A DNA stretch of 13,868 nt, taken from contig QZLH01000295.1 of NCBI GenBank assembly GCA_003833135.1, forward strand, positions 95,538 to 109,405. The letters run 5' to 3'. Below the pieces are notes generated by a model, which was not told the origin of the DNA, did not search any database, and saw only the letters and a list, made by a program, of their open reading frames with translations. Shown in pieces: positions 1 through 8,066 of this stretch. A program made the translations under genes and the position numbers. Source of the stretch: Oehlia diaphana (Eukaryota; Glomeromycota; Glomeromycetes; Glomerales; Glomeraceae). How positions within the stretch are numbered: the first letter of the stretch is position 1; every line of letters begins with the position of its first letter.

Positions 1-42
1 TAAAATAGTTAGTATAAACCATTATCGCAGGTTGAAATGGGT

Positions 43-420
43 TTAGCATTCGTTAACATAATAAAATTTGCTATGTAACACAAACTGAATTTCACTATAG
101 CTTTTGCCACTAACAGTTAGTATTATAATATAAATAATATAATTTTTAGGGTTTGAGATATCATGATTAACTTGAAAATGAATTTTTTTATGAATAAAAT
201 CCTATTTATTACCCATAAATATAAAAACAATTAATTGCACAATTTTAGTTATATGATTTGTCATATATCTGCCTTGAAATCTTACATTATTAGTTACGGT
301 TGTGTGACTACACACAAATGTATCAAAATTTCCAGTATCTATCGTTTTTTAGGCAGGAACAATAATTTTTGCAGATATGAAAATTTTCAACTCTTTTTTA
401 TTAATACAAAATAATAGAAG
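43..420 (-). pseudogene. Decayed unidentified protein-coding relic
   Basis: Read on the minus strand from 420 to 43, one frame runs for 126 codons with only two internal stops (TAA near 351-349, TAG at 204-202) and ends in TAA at 45-43. At this A+T roughly eight to twelve stops would be expected by chance. The translation looks like ordinary protein, for example KTIDTGNFDTFVCSH, VRFQGRYMTNHITKI and VSGKSYSEIQFVLHSK. I do not recognise the family. The relic may begin further upstream: another frame at about 510-455 reads NFNSENCNIGTGIYDN, which implies a frameshift near 450. There is no convincing start codon. It could be part of an old repeat-family ORF; a real gene with introns covering the stops is less likely. 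Confidence 0.45.
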
Positions 421-864
421 ATTTATTTTCAATAATAAGTTTACAATACTACATTATCATATATGCCTGTGCCAATATTACAATTTTCAGAATTAAAATT
501 TACCATAACTTATTTTAAACTGCAAAAAAAATTTAGTTTGCTTCTTTATAATATTTGAGAATTTTAAGTGAATTTAATTTATACTTTTATTTAAATTTTT
601 ATACTAAGTTTTTAAACCAGAAATAAGCATTTATAGTTAATTTTTTTAAGTTTTCCAGGAAGTTATTTAAAATATTTTTAAAATAAATTTTTTCAATTGT
701 TTAAATAAAAAAATATATATAATATTACATTTGTATTTAATAATTAAAGAATAATAAATCAAATATTCTTGCTATAATAAATAAAAAATAAAAAAAATAA
801 TTATTTGAAATTAAAGATTATAATATAAAATGTAATTCTTTAAAATATAATAACTATTAACCAA
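421..864. other. AT-rich stretch without a supported gene
   Basis: Almost pure A/T with homopolymer runs. The minus strand between about 840 and 421 has some protein-like words in frame with the relic downstream, but stops occur at the background rate, so I do not extend the relic through it with confidence. Confidence 0.5.
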
Positions 865-1012
865 TATAGTGGAATATATTACTATTAATATATTAATATA
901 TTCTACTTGGATCAGATTATAATATCCTAGTACATTATAGTATTTTGATTAATATATACTAGGACATCATAATCTAATAATTAATATATTCCAGAATATT
1001 AATATCACTATA
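865..1012. mobile_element. Short palindromic MITE-like element (148 bp)
   Basis: The ends are TATAGTG (865-871) and CACTATA (1006-1012), an exact inverted pair. An inner stem pairs 914-932 with 957-975 over 19 nt with two mismatches, both G/A transition type. The element would fold into one long hairpin. The terminal TA could be a TA target duplication, as for Tc1/mariner-type elements, but TA is common here and gives weak support. No coding capacity. Confidence 0.5.
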
Positions 1013-1059
1013 GCTAAGCATGAAATTACTTCATATAGACTATACTAGTAGGATTTATA

Positions 1060-1170
1060 ATGAAAGTAAAAATGATTTTTATTGACAATATTTGCAATAA
1101 TTGGCTTGCAGAACAAGTTGTAGTAAAACATTATGGCATAATAAATAACTCATCTTCTTGTAGAATTTAA
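1060..1170 (+). CDS. Small ORF (36 aa), possibly a relic
   Basis: An ATG at 1060 opens 36 codons closed by TAA at 1168-1170. The product has a balanced composition with words such as FIDNICNNWLAEQVVVK, unlike the N/K/I/F noise expected from random AT-rich DNA. The frame is open upstream only to a TAG at 1036-1038. It lies just after the palindromic element at 865-1012. I do not recognise it. It is more likely a leftover exon of a dead gene than a working short gene. Confidence 0.2.
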   Translation: MKVKMIFIDNICNNWLAEQVVVKHYGIINNSSSCRI

Positions 1171-1459
1171 AATCGGTTGCATTTTTGCAAATCAAATTCA
1201 AATGAATACAATTGGTTTGATCTGTTTCAAATCAGTTTAAACTGAATAACTGGTTCATAACCTATAATTTCAGCCTAGTACTCCTACTAGGTCAAGTCGG
1301 ATTAGATTTTGAGAAAATATTCAACCTGATCTGAATAAAAAAATATGAGACTCAGATTTATTCAAGTCTTAACCTGACCTTTGATTTGACTGAGTATAAT
1401 TTAACTTATGTAACTCAAATTAGACCTGAACATTTAAGTAAAATGGGTACTAACTTATA

Positions 1460-1758
1460 TTAGGCCAAAGAAATAAAATTATTCATTTCTCATAAAAAAA
1501 AATTGCTAAATTTGATCTGGCAGCCTGGAAAAAAAATTTATTTTTCAAAAAAATTTAGCCGATTTCTAGAAGATGATTGGTTGATTTAATAAATTTTTGC
1601 CCAAGTTATCAGGTGGAAAAAATATTTATTTTTTTATAATTATGATTGGTCAAAACCAAAATTACATGACTAAATAAAATAAATTTTTTTATTTTTTTAT
1701 AACATTTACATGACCTGCTCGGTCATGAGAAATGAATAATTTTATTTACTTGGCCTTA
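1460..1758. mobile_element. TIR element / MITE (about 299 bp)
   Basis: Terminal inverted repeats of about 34 bp lie at 1460-1493 and 1725-1758. Both contain AAATAAAATTATTCATTTCT or its complement, and differ at only about three positions near the outer end (AGGCCAAAG against AGGCCAAGT). The interior is AT-rich, has no ORF of note, and carries two copies of ATGATTGGT about 70 bp apart. A clear target-site duplication was not identified. Superfamily unknown. Confidence 0.6.
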
Positions 1759-2179
1759 TGTGAGATTTTCTAATAATAATAACAAAATTAATTTCCTTTT
1801 ATTTGAAAAAAAGGCGATTTAGTGATTAACCACTAGTAGCCACTTGAAATTTGTATCATAAATGGTTATACAAAATATGTAACACTAACTCTTATTTTTT
1901 TTCTAGACTAATTAACTAAATAAAATTAAAAATATGAATTTTGAACCTGATTTAATATAATAAAAGTCAAAGAATTAGGCAAAATAATTAGCAGATATTC
2001 AAATTAAAGATAAATTGAAATTCTAAAGCTATTAGAAAAATATTATTCTCAAAAGCCAAATTTTTTTATTTTTTGCTTTAAAACTTATTAATCATTCAGT
2101 CTACTAATATCTATAAAAAAAAGAAAAAAAAATAATTAAACAAAATAAAAATTAAAATTTGAAGCAAATAATACTATAA

Positions 2180-2374
2180 AACTTATCAATCTATTTTAAG
2201 TCACTGATTCATAAGGTACCATCCTACAAAAAAAAAAGTACTGAAGTTAAAGAAAGTCCAAGTATCCATCCAACATTAAGAATCCAACTAAAGTAAGTAT
2301 ATAATCACATTACAGAACTGATTAGATGAATATATAAAGGTCTGACTGTACTAGTAATAATATATAAAAAATAA
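2180..2374 (+). pseudogene. Decayed unidentified coding relic
   Basis: One plus-strand frame reads from 2180 to a TAA at 2372-2374 with two internal stops (TAA 2294-2296, TGA 2327-2329). The translation is protein-like: SLIHKVPSYKKKSTEVKE, SPSIHPTLRIQLK, VYNHITELIR, IYKGLTVLVI. TAA and TGA can each arise from CAA and CGA by one C-to-T change. No family recognised and no start codon. Confidence 0.3.
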
Positions 2375-2399
2375 AGTTATAAAACTAGTTATTAGTTAA

Positions 2400-2570
2400 A
2401 CATACTATATATTTTAATATATAATAATTTAAATAATTAATATAATGTATATTAAATTTTATAATTGTAAAACTGGTTAAATTTAATATATATTCTAGTA
2501 TAATAGTTTAAATAATTTAATATAATATATATTAAATCATATAATTTATTATAATAAATGGTAAAACTTT
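2400..2570. repeat. Imperfect tandem duplication, unit about 80 bp
   Basis: Two diverged copies lie head to tail with an offset of about 79 bp. Both carry TTTAAATAATT (about 2428 and 2507), then TAATATAAT(G/A)TATATTAAAT, then a GTAAAACTGGT or GGTAAAAC-like end. The sequence is so AT-rich that some of the similarity may be compositional. Confidence 0.35.
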
Positions 2571-2579
2571 ATTAATTAC

Positions 2580-4240
2580 TATGTAAAAATATATCTAAAT
2601 CTTTTACAGTTTTACCAGTTTTGTCAATTTTATAGTTTTGCCAGTTTTTAATTTTTTAATAAAATGTTTTAACTAGTTTTAATTTCAATAATTGTTAAAC
2701 TACTTACTAGTTTTGCTTAGCAATTCTATTTCCATTCTATATATTCTATAAATCTACATAGAAATTTGTGGATCTATATTTAAAAATGATCATTGGTTCT
2801 ATCAGCTTTACTCAGTTTTAGACCAGTTAGTTTTAAGACTTGTAAGACTGAACTATGGTCTTTCATTTTGTCTTAGCGCAATAGGATCAGTTCTGAGACT
2901 GATCTAATCTTTGTATTAGTTTTCATATATGCATATTGAAACTTTGTCTTATTTCTAAAAAAGATTATCTTCCTGTTTCCAAGAAAAAAAAAGAAAATTA
3001 ACATTAATAAAATATAATAAATCTGTTTTTATATATATTATTTTCTTATAATATACGTCTAAAATAATTTCTATAAATTTATACAATTAGTGTTTATTTA
3101 TAAAGAAAGACTGTTCTTAGTAAAATATAAAAAAAATTTTTTATTGCAGAAAAAAGAAAAAAAAACTGATCAGTTTTAAAAAGACTGCAGTTCTTAAAAA
3201 GACTGTCAGTTTTATTATATGTGTTACAAGACTGAAAGATCATAATCTTATATCAAAATGAACTAGTCCATCTTTTTAAGGTATAAGATCGCAAGACCGT
3301 AATCTTTTAGGACTGATGATCATCTTTATCTACATTAAAAATACTATGTGTTTCATCATAGAGTATAAAACTATTTAGATTTCCATATAATTCCAAAATA
3401 TTTAAGATGGATTTTCATGTAGATTTTACATAAAAAAAATTTTCTGATGAAATTAACATTCAAAGTTCAATACTAAAAAAACTGAATACCTTACAGATTA
3501 CAGAAAAATAGAAAGTTTAAAAAATAAACTGAAAAAATAATATATAATTTTCAAAATTTTAACCATATTGACATATCTAAATTCCAAAGTCAAAGAAACT
3601 AATATCTATAAAAAAAATTTAAAGTTTTGAAGCTAACTTTCTATTTTTACGATTAAAAATCTAAAAGAAAAGGTTGACTTCTAAAAAAAAGAAAAAAAAA
3701 ATTTCAAAAAGTTGCAGATTTAAAAAATTTATCAATTTTTTTTCAATAAAAAATCTAAAAAAATAAGTTTTGCTTCAAAATCTTATTCCTTTTTTTTAGA
3801 TATTAGTTTTTTTTTTTGAATTGGTAAAATTTACTAAAAAAAATTTTAAAATTAAAGCTTTAAAACTTATCTATTTAAAGTCTAAAATTAAAGTGATATT
3901 TATAAAAAAGGAGAAAAAAAACCTTAAAATGATTTTTTTAAAAAAAAATCCTAAGAAAAAATTTTGAAATAAGCTGCTTTGAACATACTAATCAAAAGTA
4001 AACTAAAAAAAAGAAAAAAACTTTTTAGTTTAAAAATCCAAAAAAAATAAGTTTCAAACAAAACTTTTAAAACTTACCAATTCAATAGAAAATTAGCCAT
4101 ATATTATGTCACATGAGGATGCTGATCAAAATGTTAGTGAAATGGAATAATGAATATTTTAGTTGTAGTTGCATTTACAAGAAAGTAACTTAAAACTTGC
4201 ACTATAGAAATTTCAACTAAAAAACTCATATTATATGCTT
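2580..4240. other. Long AT-rich stretch without a supported gene
   Basis: Between 2800 and 3330 there are many degenerate AGACTG/CAGTTTT words, including a perfect 7-bp-arm hairpin at 2885-2904 (GATCAGT, loop, ACTGATC). From about 3440 to 4080 the plus strand is strikingly purine-rich, with A-runs such as AAAAAAAAGAAAAAAAA at about 3683 and 3995 that echo one near 2110. CTAATATCTATAAAAAAAA occurs near 2102 and 3598. A 14-codon ORF begins with ATG at 4106 (MSHEDADQNVSEME). I cannot assign a gene here. Confidence 0.4.
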
Positions 4241-4245
4241 ATATA

Positions 4246-4491
4246 TACTGGTAAAAAAATAATTTATCCTACACATATCTTATACATATCAGGTACTCAA
4301 AATGTAGAAAATCATATACAAATAATACTGGATACTAATATATATATCATATATATATCAGGTATCTGATAGGTATATGATATATATAAATACCTGATAT
4401 ATATATGATATGTGTATTATTTGTATATGATTTTCTACATTTTGAATACCTGTGTAAGATATATATAGGATAAACCATTTTTTTACTAGTA
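4246..4491. mobile_element. Long palindromic MITE (about 246 bp)
   Basis: Arms of about 80 nt (4246-4328 and 4414-4491) pair almost completely, including a perfect 32-nt run. They differ by a 5-nt indel and a handful of substitutions. A second, perfect 22-nt inner stem pairs 4344-4365 with 4390-4411, so the whole unit could extrude as one hairpin. The outer ends, TACTGGTAAAA and TTTTACTAGTA, are consistent with a TA target duplication around CTGGTAAA-type ends. No ORF. It lies just upstream of an LRR relic and may have disrupted that gene. Confidence 0.65.
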
Positions 4492-4502
4492 ATAATTAAT
4501 TA

Positions 4503-4661
4503 AGAATTAGTAGATATCAGAATCTTGTCACTGATAGTATTGTACATAATACTACAGAATTCCACTTTATTCTTTAATCCTTAGATATTAGTGATTGTAA
4601 TAGACTTACTAATAGATTTATTAATACTGCTATTTATATCATTACAGATTTATATTATTAA
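4503..4661 (+). pseudogene. Leucine-rich-repeat relic (F-box/LRR type)
   Basis: The plus-strand frame from 4503 to TAA 4659-4661 contains one internal stop (TAA 4575-4577). It reads NLVTDSIVHNTTEF and then SLDISDCNRLTNRFINTAI. The pattern LDISDC..LT.....NTA matches the cysteine-containing LRRs of FBXL/AMN1-like proteins (L.L..C..ITD.AI..IA). About one and a half repeats remain. It has the same orientation as the larger LRR relic at 5520-5998, so both may derive from one gene later split by insertions (4810-4916, 5153-5259). The repeats suggest a substrate-recognition arm of an SCF ubiquitin ligase, but no working product is possible. Confidence 0.45.
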
Positions 4662-4714
4662 AAGTAAAAAATTATAGTGCAGTAATTTTATATAAATCAT
4701 TTTGTAAATTCCTT

Positions 4715-4739
4715 GATTTTTTGATTTTTTTGATTTTTT
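4715..4739. repeat. Three tandem GATTTTTT units
   Basis: GATTTTTT is repeated three times with 8-9 bp spacing, inside a T-rich tract. Confidence 0.6.
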
Positions 4740-4790
4740 AATAAATCTGATAAATTTTATATATTTAATTTATATTTATTTATTTCTAAT

Positions 4791-4939
4791 TTTATTTATT
4801 TATTATTTTGATGATTGCATCCTACTAGGTGGATATAGCTCATGATAATTTGTTTGTATGATATATAAACTTAATATCAATAAAGTATATATAAATCATT
4901 AAAAAAAAAAAAAAAATTTATTTATTTATTTATTATTTT
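4791..4939 (+). mobile_element. SINE-like retroposed unit with A16 tail and flanking direct repeats
   Basis: The body (4810-4916) ends in an A16 run (4901-4916), and AATAAA at 4879-4884 ends 16 nt before the tail. Identical 19-bp direct repeats, TTTATTTATTTATTATTTT, lie immediately upstream (4791-4809) and just after the tail (4921-4939). The body begins near GGTGGATATAGCTCATG, which resembles a tRNA 5' end with A box. GTTTGT-ATGATAT-ATAAAC (about 4850-4868) folds as an anticodon-like arm with a 7-nt loop. No T arm or 3' acceptor strand was found. These are the marks of LINE-mediated retroposition of a polyadenylated, perhaps tRNA-derived, transcript. The main doubt is that the direct repeat is itself TTTA-rich and could be chance simple sequence. 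Confidence 0.45.
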
Positions 4940-4988
4940 TATTTTATTTAATTTATCATATTTTTTATTTTTTTAATTTTATTAATAA

Positions 4989-5225
4989 ATTGTATTAGGA
5001 TATTATTCAGTTGAAGATAAATAATTTGAAGATAGTTTTTCAGATAGTTTTGTAGTTAAAAATTGTATTGTAGTATTTGAGTTATATAAAAAGAGTATTA
5101 TTTCTAGTAAATATTCATTGGATTTGTCTCACCAAGATGTATTGAATGGTGGTAAGATCATGTCTCTAGTATCGATAGATAGCTTTCTAATACTAATTTT
5201 ATGTAAAACATTTAGTATGATCTAA
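4989..5225 (+). pseudogene. Coding relic interrupted by a palindromic element
   Basis: The plus-strand frame from 4989 has one stop (TAA 5022-5024) and is then open for 66 codons to TAA 5223-5225. The segment before 5153 is convincingly protein-like: SFSDSFVVKNCIVVFELYK and SSKYSLDLSHQDVLNGG. From 5153 the frame runs into a palindromic element, so the later residues are probably element sequence. After the element, an ATG ORF at 5284 (MNKRLSIFSLYLKSYI) could be further remnant, although the opposite strand there also reads plausibly. Family not recognised. Confidence 0.35.
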
Positions 5226-5259
5226 CTTGTGATCTATCAATACTAGAGATGTGATCTTA
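5153..5259. mobile_element. Palindromic MITE-like element (107 bp)
   Basis: A 28-bp inverted repeat lies at 5153-5180 and 5232-5259. The left arm is TAAGATCATGTCTCTAGTAT followed by CGATAGAT, and the right arm is its complement with about three differences. A smaller pair (TAATACTAA / TTAGTATGA) sits in the loop. The outer TA may be a target duplication. It breaks the reading frame of the relic at 4989-5152. Confidence 0.55.
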
Positions 5260-5519
5260 TATAATTTAAGTTAGTTAATTTCATGAACAAAAGATTATCT
5301 ATATTTTCATTATATTTAAAATCTTACATTATTTTAATAAAAATCTATTTTTCTTTAACTAAACATCTAACGTTATTTACTATTTAATTTAAGTATATAT
5401 ATACACATATTATAATTAATATTTAATAAAATTACATCAGAAAGTTTTATATGATTATTTGTGATTAGCTTAAGACTTTTCTATTAAGTTAAATTCTAGT
5501 TAACCTATTAAAGCATTAA

Positions 5520-5998
5520 AGTTTTATAGTCATTTTAATCATTGATAAAATAACAATATTCAAATCTAAGAAGTTTAAAACTTAAGCACTGTAATGAAAT
5601 AAGTGATATTGCCATCAGAAAAATTACATAATATTATTATTTGCATTATTATGCAATTATGACTAAATATCCAATATTTTGATTTTTAAATTTATAACAT
5701 TACCAATAGAGCTATAAAAGAAATAGCTTTATTATATTATATATATAGAATTGTGCATATTTCTGATTCATCAATTTCTAAAATTATAATAATATGTTTT
5801 AGTATTATATATCTTGATTTTAGATATGTTAAATTTATTTCTAATACAATACTTAAGGGTATGATATGTCAAATCATATGATCATATGAAAATTATAGCA
5901 AATCTAGACTTGTTACAAGTAAAAAAATTTTTTTACCTATGAAACTAAACAAACTTTGCTCTTTAGTTTTTAGAGTTAAAGTTTATCAAATAGTATAA
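5520..5998 (+). pseudogene. Frameshifted LRR pseudogene (F-box/LRR family)
   Basis: LRRs of the cysteine-containing type can be read through three successive frames. At 5520-5553 the frame gives IDKITI. At 5554-5628 it gives YSNLRSLKLKHCNEISDIA followed by IRKIT. At 5690-5998 it gives ITNRAIKEIALLYYIYRIV, HISDSSISKI, YLDFRYVKFISNTILKG, a TGA at 5879-5881, and 38 more codons to TAA 5996-5998. The repeated words ISD.AI.KI, ITN.AI.EIA and ISDSSI.KI at about 26-residue spacing are the FBXL/AMN1 consensus. Two net frameshifts, internal stops and the lack of a start make it non-functional. No F-box is visible upstream; the MITE, SINE-like unit and other relic lie there. Confidence 0.6.
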
Positions 5999-6701
5999 TT
6001 TTTGCCACAGTTTATTCATTAAAAAGCAAGTTAAAAATTGGGAGAAACTGCGAATCCTTTAAGGTAAGTTGTGAATCTGCTAAATACTCTATCTTTAAAT
6101 TAATTAAAACTTTCTGATACTTTGCAAATAGATAATGCATTTATAGTGATAATTTATCAAAAATTTTATTGAGAATTCAAATAATTAAATAAAACTTATA
6201 TTAATATTCTTTATTTATTTTTTAATATTCATATATTCTCTATATTACTATTTAAATACAAAATATCAAATATTTTGTGAAGTAATGATTAGAATCTTGT
6301 ATTTTCATAATGAAATTAAAGGACAAAATAAGAGATTCTGTAAGTAAAAATTATGTATGTTAAAAATTTATGAAGATATTAAGTTTTTAATATTTGAATA
6401 AAATTATTTATTTTTTTAAATTTATTTACATAAATTATTTAGAAATATTAATAAGTGATTAAAAATTTTTTTAAATTATTGGATTGGTTATCTATCTTCT
6501 TTTTGAATATATATTTAATAAAATTTGTTAGGTAGTTTATGAAATATTAATTTTTTTGCAATTAACTATTTTTTTCATTTGATTTTGGCATCACGTGATA
6601 TTAATAAATAATTGATATAGATTTTGCCATATAAAATTCATATGTTTATATAAAGAGGTGAATCCTACCCTTAAAGTTGTTGCAAAATATTTAAATAATA
6701 T

Positions 6702-6847
6702 AAAATATCTTGACCTGAAAAATTGTTATAAAAATAATGGACAAGATATTTTCTAATTTTAAAATAGAAGAGTATTTATTATACACTTCTATTTGACAGT
6801 AATAATAATAAATCTATGAAAGTTTTCTGTATAGGATTATTATTACT
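6702..6847. repeat. Three consecutive hairpins
   Basis: Inverted pairs follow each other. The first is a perfect 11-bp pair, AAAATATCTTG (6702-6712) with CAAGATATTTT (6742-6752). The second pairs 6763-6775 with 6781-6793 (13 bp, one mismatch, 5-nt loop). The third pairs AGTAATAATAAT (6798-6809) with 6836-6847 (perfect 12 bp). The stems are AT-rich, but three in a row within 146 bp is more than the surroundings show. It could be the core of another short palindromic element. Confidence 0.4.
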
Positions 6848-6960
6848 TCAGATCACTATTTTACTTAATCAGTTAGTAATTTATTAATATTAAGAAGGAA
6901 ATAATACTTTAAGTTAGAATTGTCTAGCTATAGATGTATTACTGAGATATTAAAATTAAA

Positions 6961-7842
6961 TTAGATTTCTTTTAAATTTTGCTTTCTTATTGCTAGATTT
7001 TTTCTTATATACATTATTACTTTACCCTGAATTTACTTTGTAAATCTTCTTTTCTAGTGATGTATAATCTGCATTAGATTTTTCAATAAATTGATTTCAG
7101 ATAAACTGGATTCAAATAAACTATTTATAAATTCTTTGCTATAATTGCAATACTCTATATATACATGCTGTCCAAATTATTTTAGAATGTAGGAAATTGC
7201 TTATTAATATTTGTTCTTTTATTTGGTACTAAATAAAATGTTAAAAGATTATTAATTAAATCCTTTGGTAATATTCTATAATTATAATTTGGGATATTAT
7301 AATTCATTTAGTTTATATATAATTTACTATATAAAGTATCAAAAAGAAATGTGTTATTTAATAATGCTTTATGCTGACATTGTAAATATAATTTCCACTG
7401 TATTTTAAAATAAGCATAATTTGGGATATTATAATTGAATTTGGGATTTTATTTATAATTACGGCAGCTCAAAATAATTTGAATAACATATATACCTTAT
7501 AGTAAGTAATTTATTTATATCATCCTTTAACCAATCTATACGTTCTTCTATATATTTTTCTAATCAATTAACTTTCTTTAGTATTTTAATTTACTCCAAA
7601 AATGCACTATATACTTCTGCATTTTGCTTGCTTAAACCAATTAACTTGGCTAATTTCTCTATATATCAACTTTTTACTTTAGGATTACTATCAGATAAAT
7701 ACTTTTGGTCAGTTATCATTTTTGTAAATTTATATATAAAATATCTTGCTTCAAATAAAAAAATAAAATTTAATAAACAATATCTAGCTTGTAATAACCG
7801 ATAATTAACTGACAGATAAATAATTAACTGATGGATAAATAA
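6961..7842 (-). pseudogene. Long decayed protein-coding relic, family unknown
   Basis: Read from 7842 down to 6961, this is the strongest hidden coding signal in the left part. Segment 1 (7842-7459) includes MITDQKYLSDSNPKVKS, YIEKLAKLIGLSKQNAEVY and LEKYIEERIDWLKDDINKLL, a coiled-coil-like helix. It has stops TGA 7668-7666, TAA 7593-7591 and TGA 7566-7564. Segment 2, in another frame (about 7480-7158), includes NYNIPNYAYFKIQWKLYLQ, LLNNTFLFDTLYSKLYI, a second NYNIPNY, and ILPKDLINNLLTFYLVPNK. Segment 3 returns to the first frame (about 7157-6961): SKEFINSLFESSLSEINLL and KVIMYIRKNLAIRKQNLKEI. The two frameshifts therefore cancel. Weaker coding-like words continue to about 6640. I do not recognise the protein. 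Composition is I/N/K/Y/L-rich with no obvious zinc finger or catalytic motif. Confidence 0.55.
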
Positions 7843-7857
7843 TTAGCTGATAAAATA
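7801..7857. repeat. Tandem repeat, 19-bp unit, three copies
   Basis: Units at 7801-7819, 7820-7838 and 7839-7857 read ATAATTAACTGACAGATAA, ATAATTAACTGATGGATAA and a third diverged copy. It lies at the upstream edge of the minus-strand relic. Confidence 0.7.
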
Positions 7858-7865
7858 TTATTTAT

Positions 7866-7885
7866 AGTTTAGTTTAGTTTAGTTT
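7866..7885. repeat. Microsatellite (AGTTT)4
   Basis: Four exact AGTTT units follow the 19-bp tandem repeat after a short gap. Confidence 0.75.
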
Positions 7886-8066
7886 AATCACAAGATAGTC
7901 ACATGATAATGAATTTCTTTATTTTCTTATATTTTCTAAATTTTCTTTAGTAAAAAAGATAGTAGATAATAGAAATAATTTTCTTAAAATGTTATAAATA
8001 TTTGGAAAATTTGATAAGATTTTCACAGTTTAAAATTCCGCAGTTAAAAAAAAAAATAATTAATAA

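Noticed and set aside
1934..2107. Plus-strand frame with MNFEPDLI and LADIQIKDKLKF
   Set aside because: It reads like protein, and all its stops could come from CAA, CAG or TGG, but six stops in 57 codons is the background rate for this composition.
4106..4150. Short ATG frame MSHEDADQNVSEME
   Set aside because: Only 14 codons and no supporting continuation.
4829..4895. Intact tRNA gene
   Set aside because: Only the 5' half resembles a tRNA; no T arm or closing acceptor stem was found, so it is treated as a SINE-like head.
5260..5383. Minus-strand frame with DFKYNENIDNLLFMKLTNLN
   Set aside because: The opposite strand reads equally well (MNKRLSIFSLYLK...), so neither can be preferred, and stops flank it closely.
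5874..5889. Perfect 16-bp palindrome TCATATGATCATATGA, and TTGCATTATTATGCAA at 5641-5656
   Set aside because: Small AT-rich palindromes are expected by chance here, and these fall inside the LRR relic with no further context.
6241..6420. Plus-strand words such as MKLKDKIRDSVSKNYVC and KIYEDIKFLIFE
   Set aside because: Too short and in different frames, with no family pattern.
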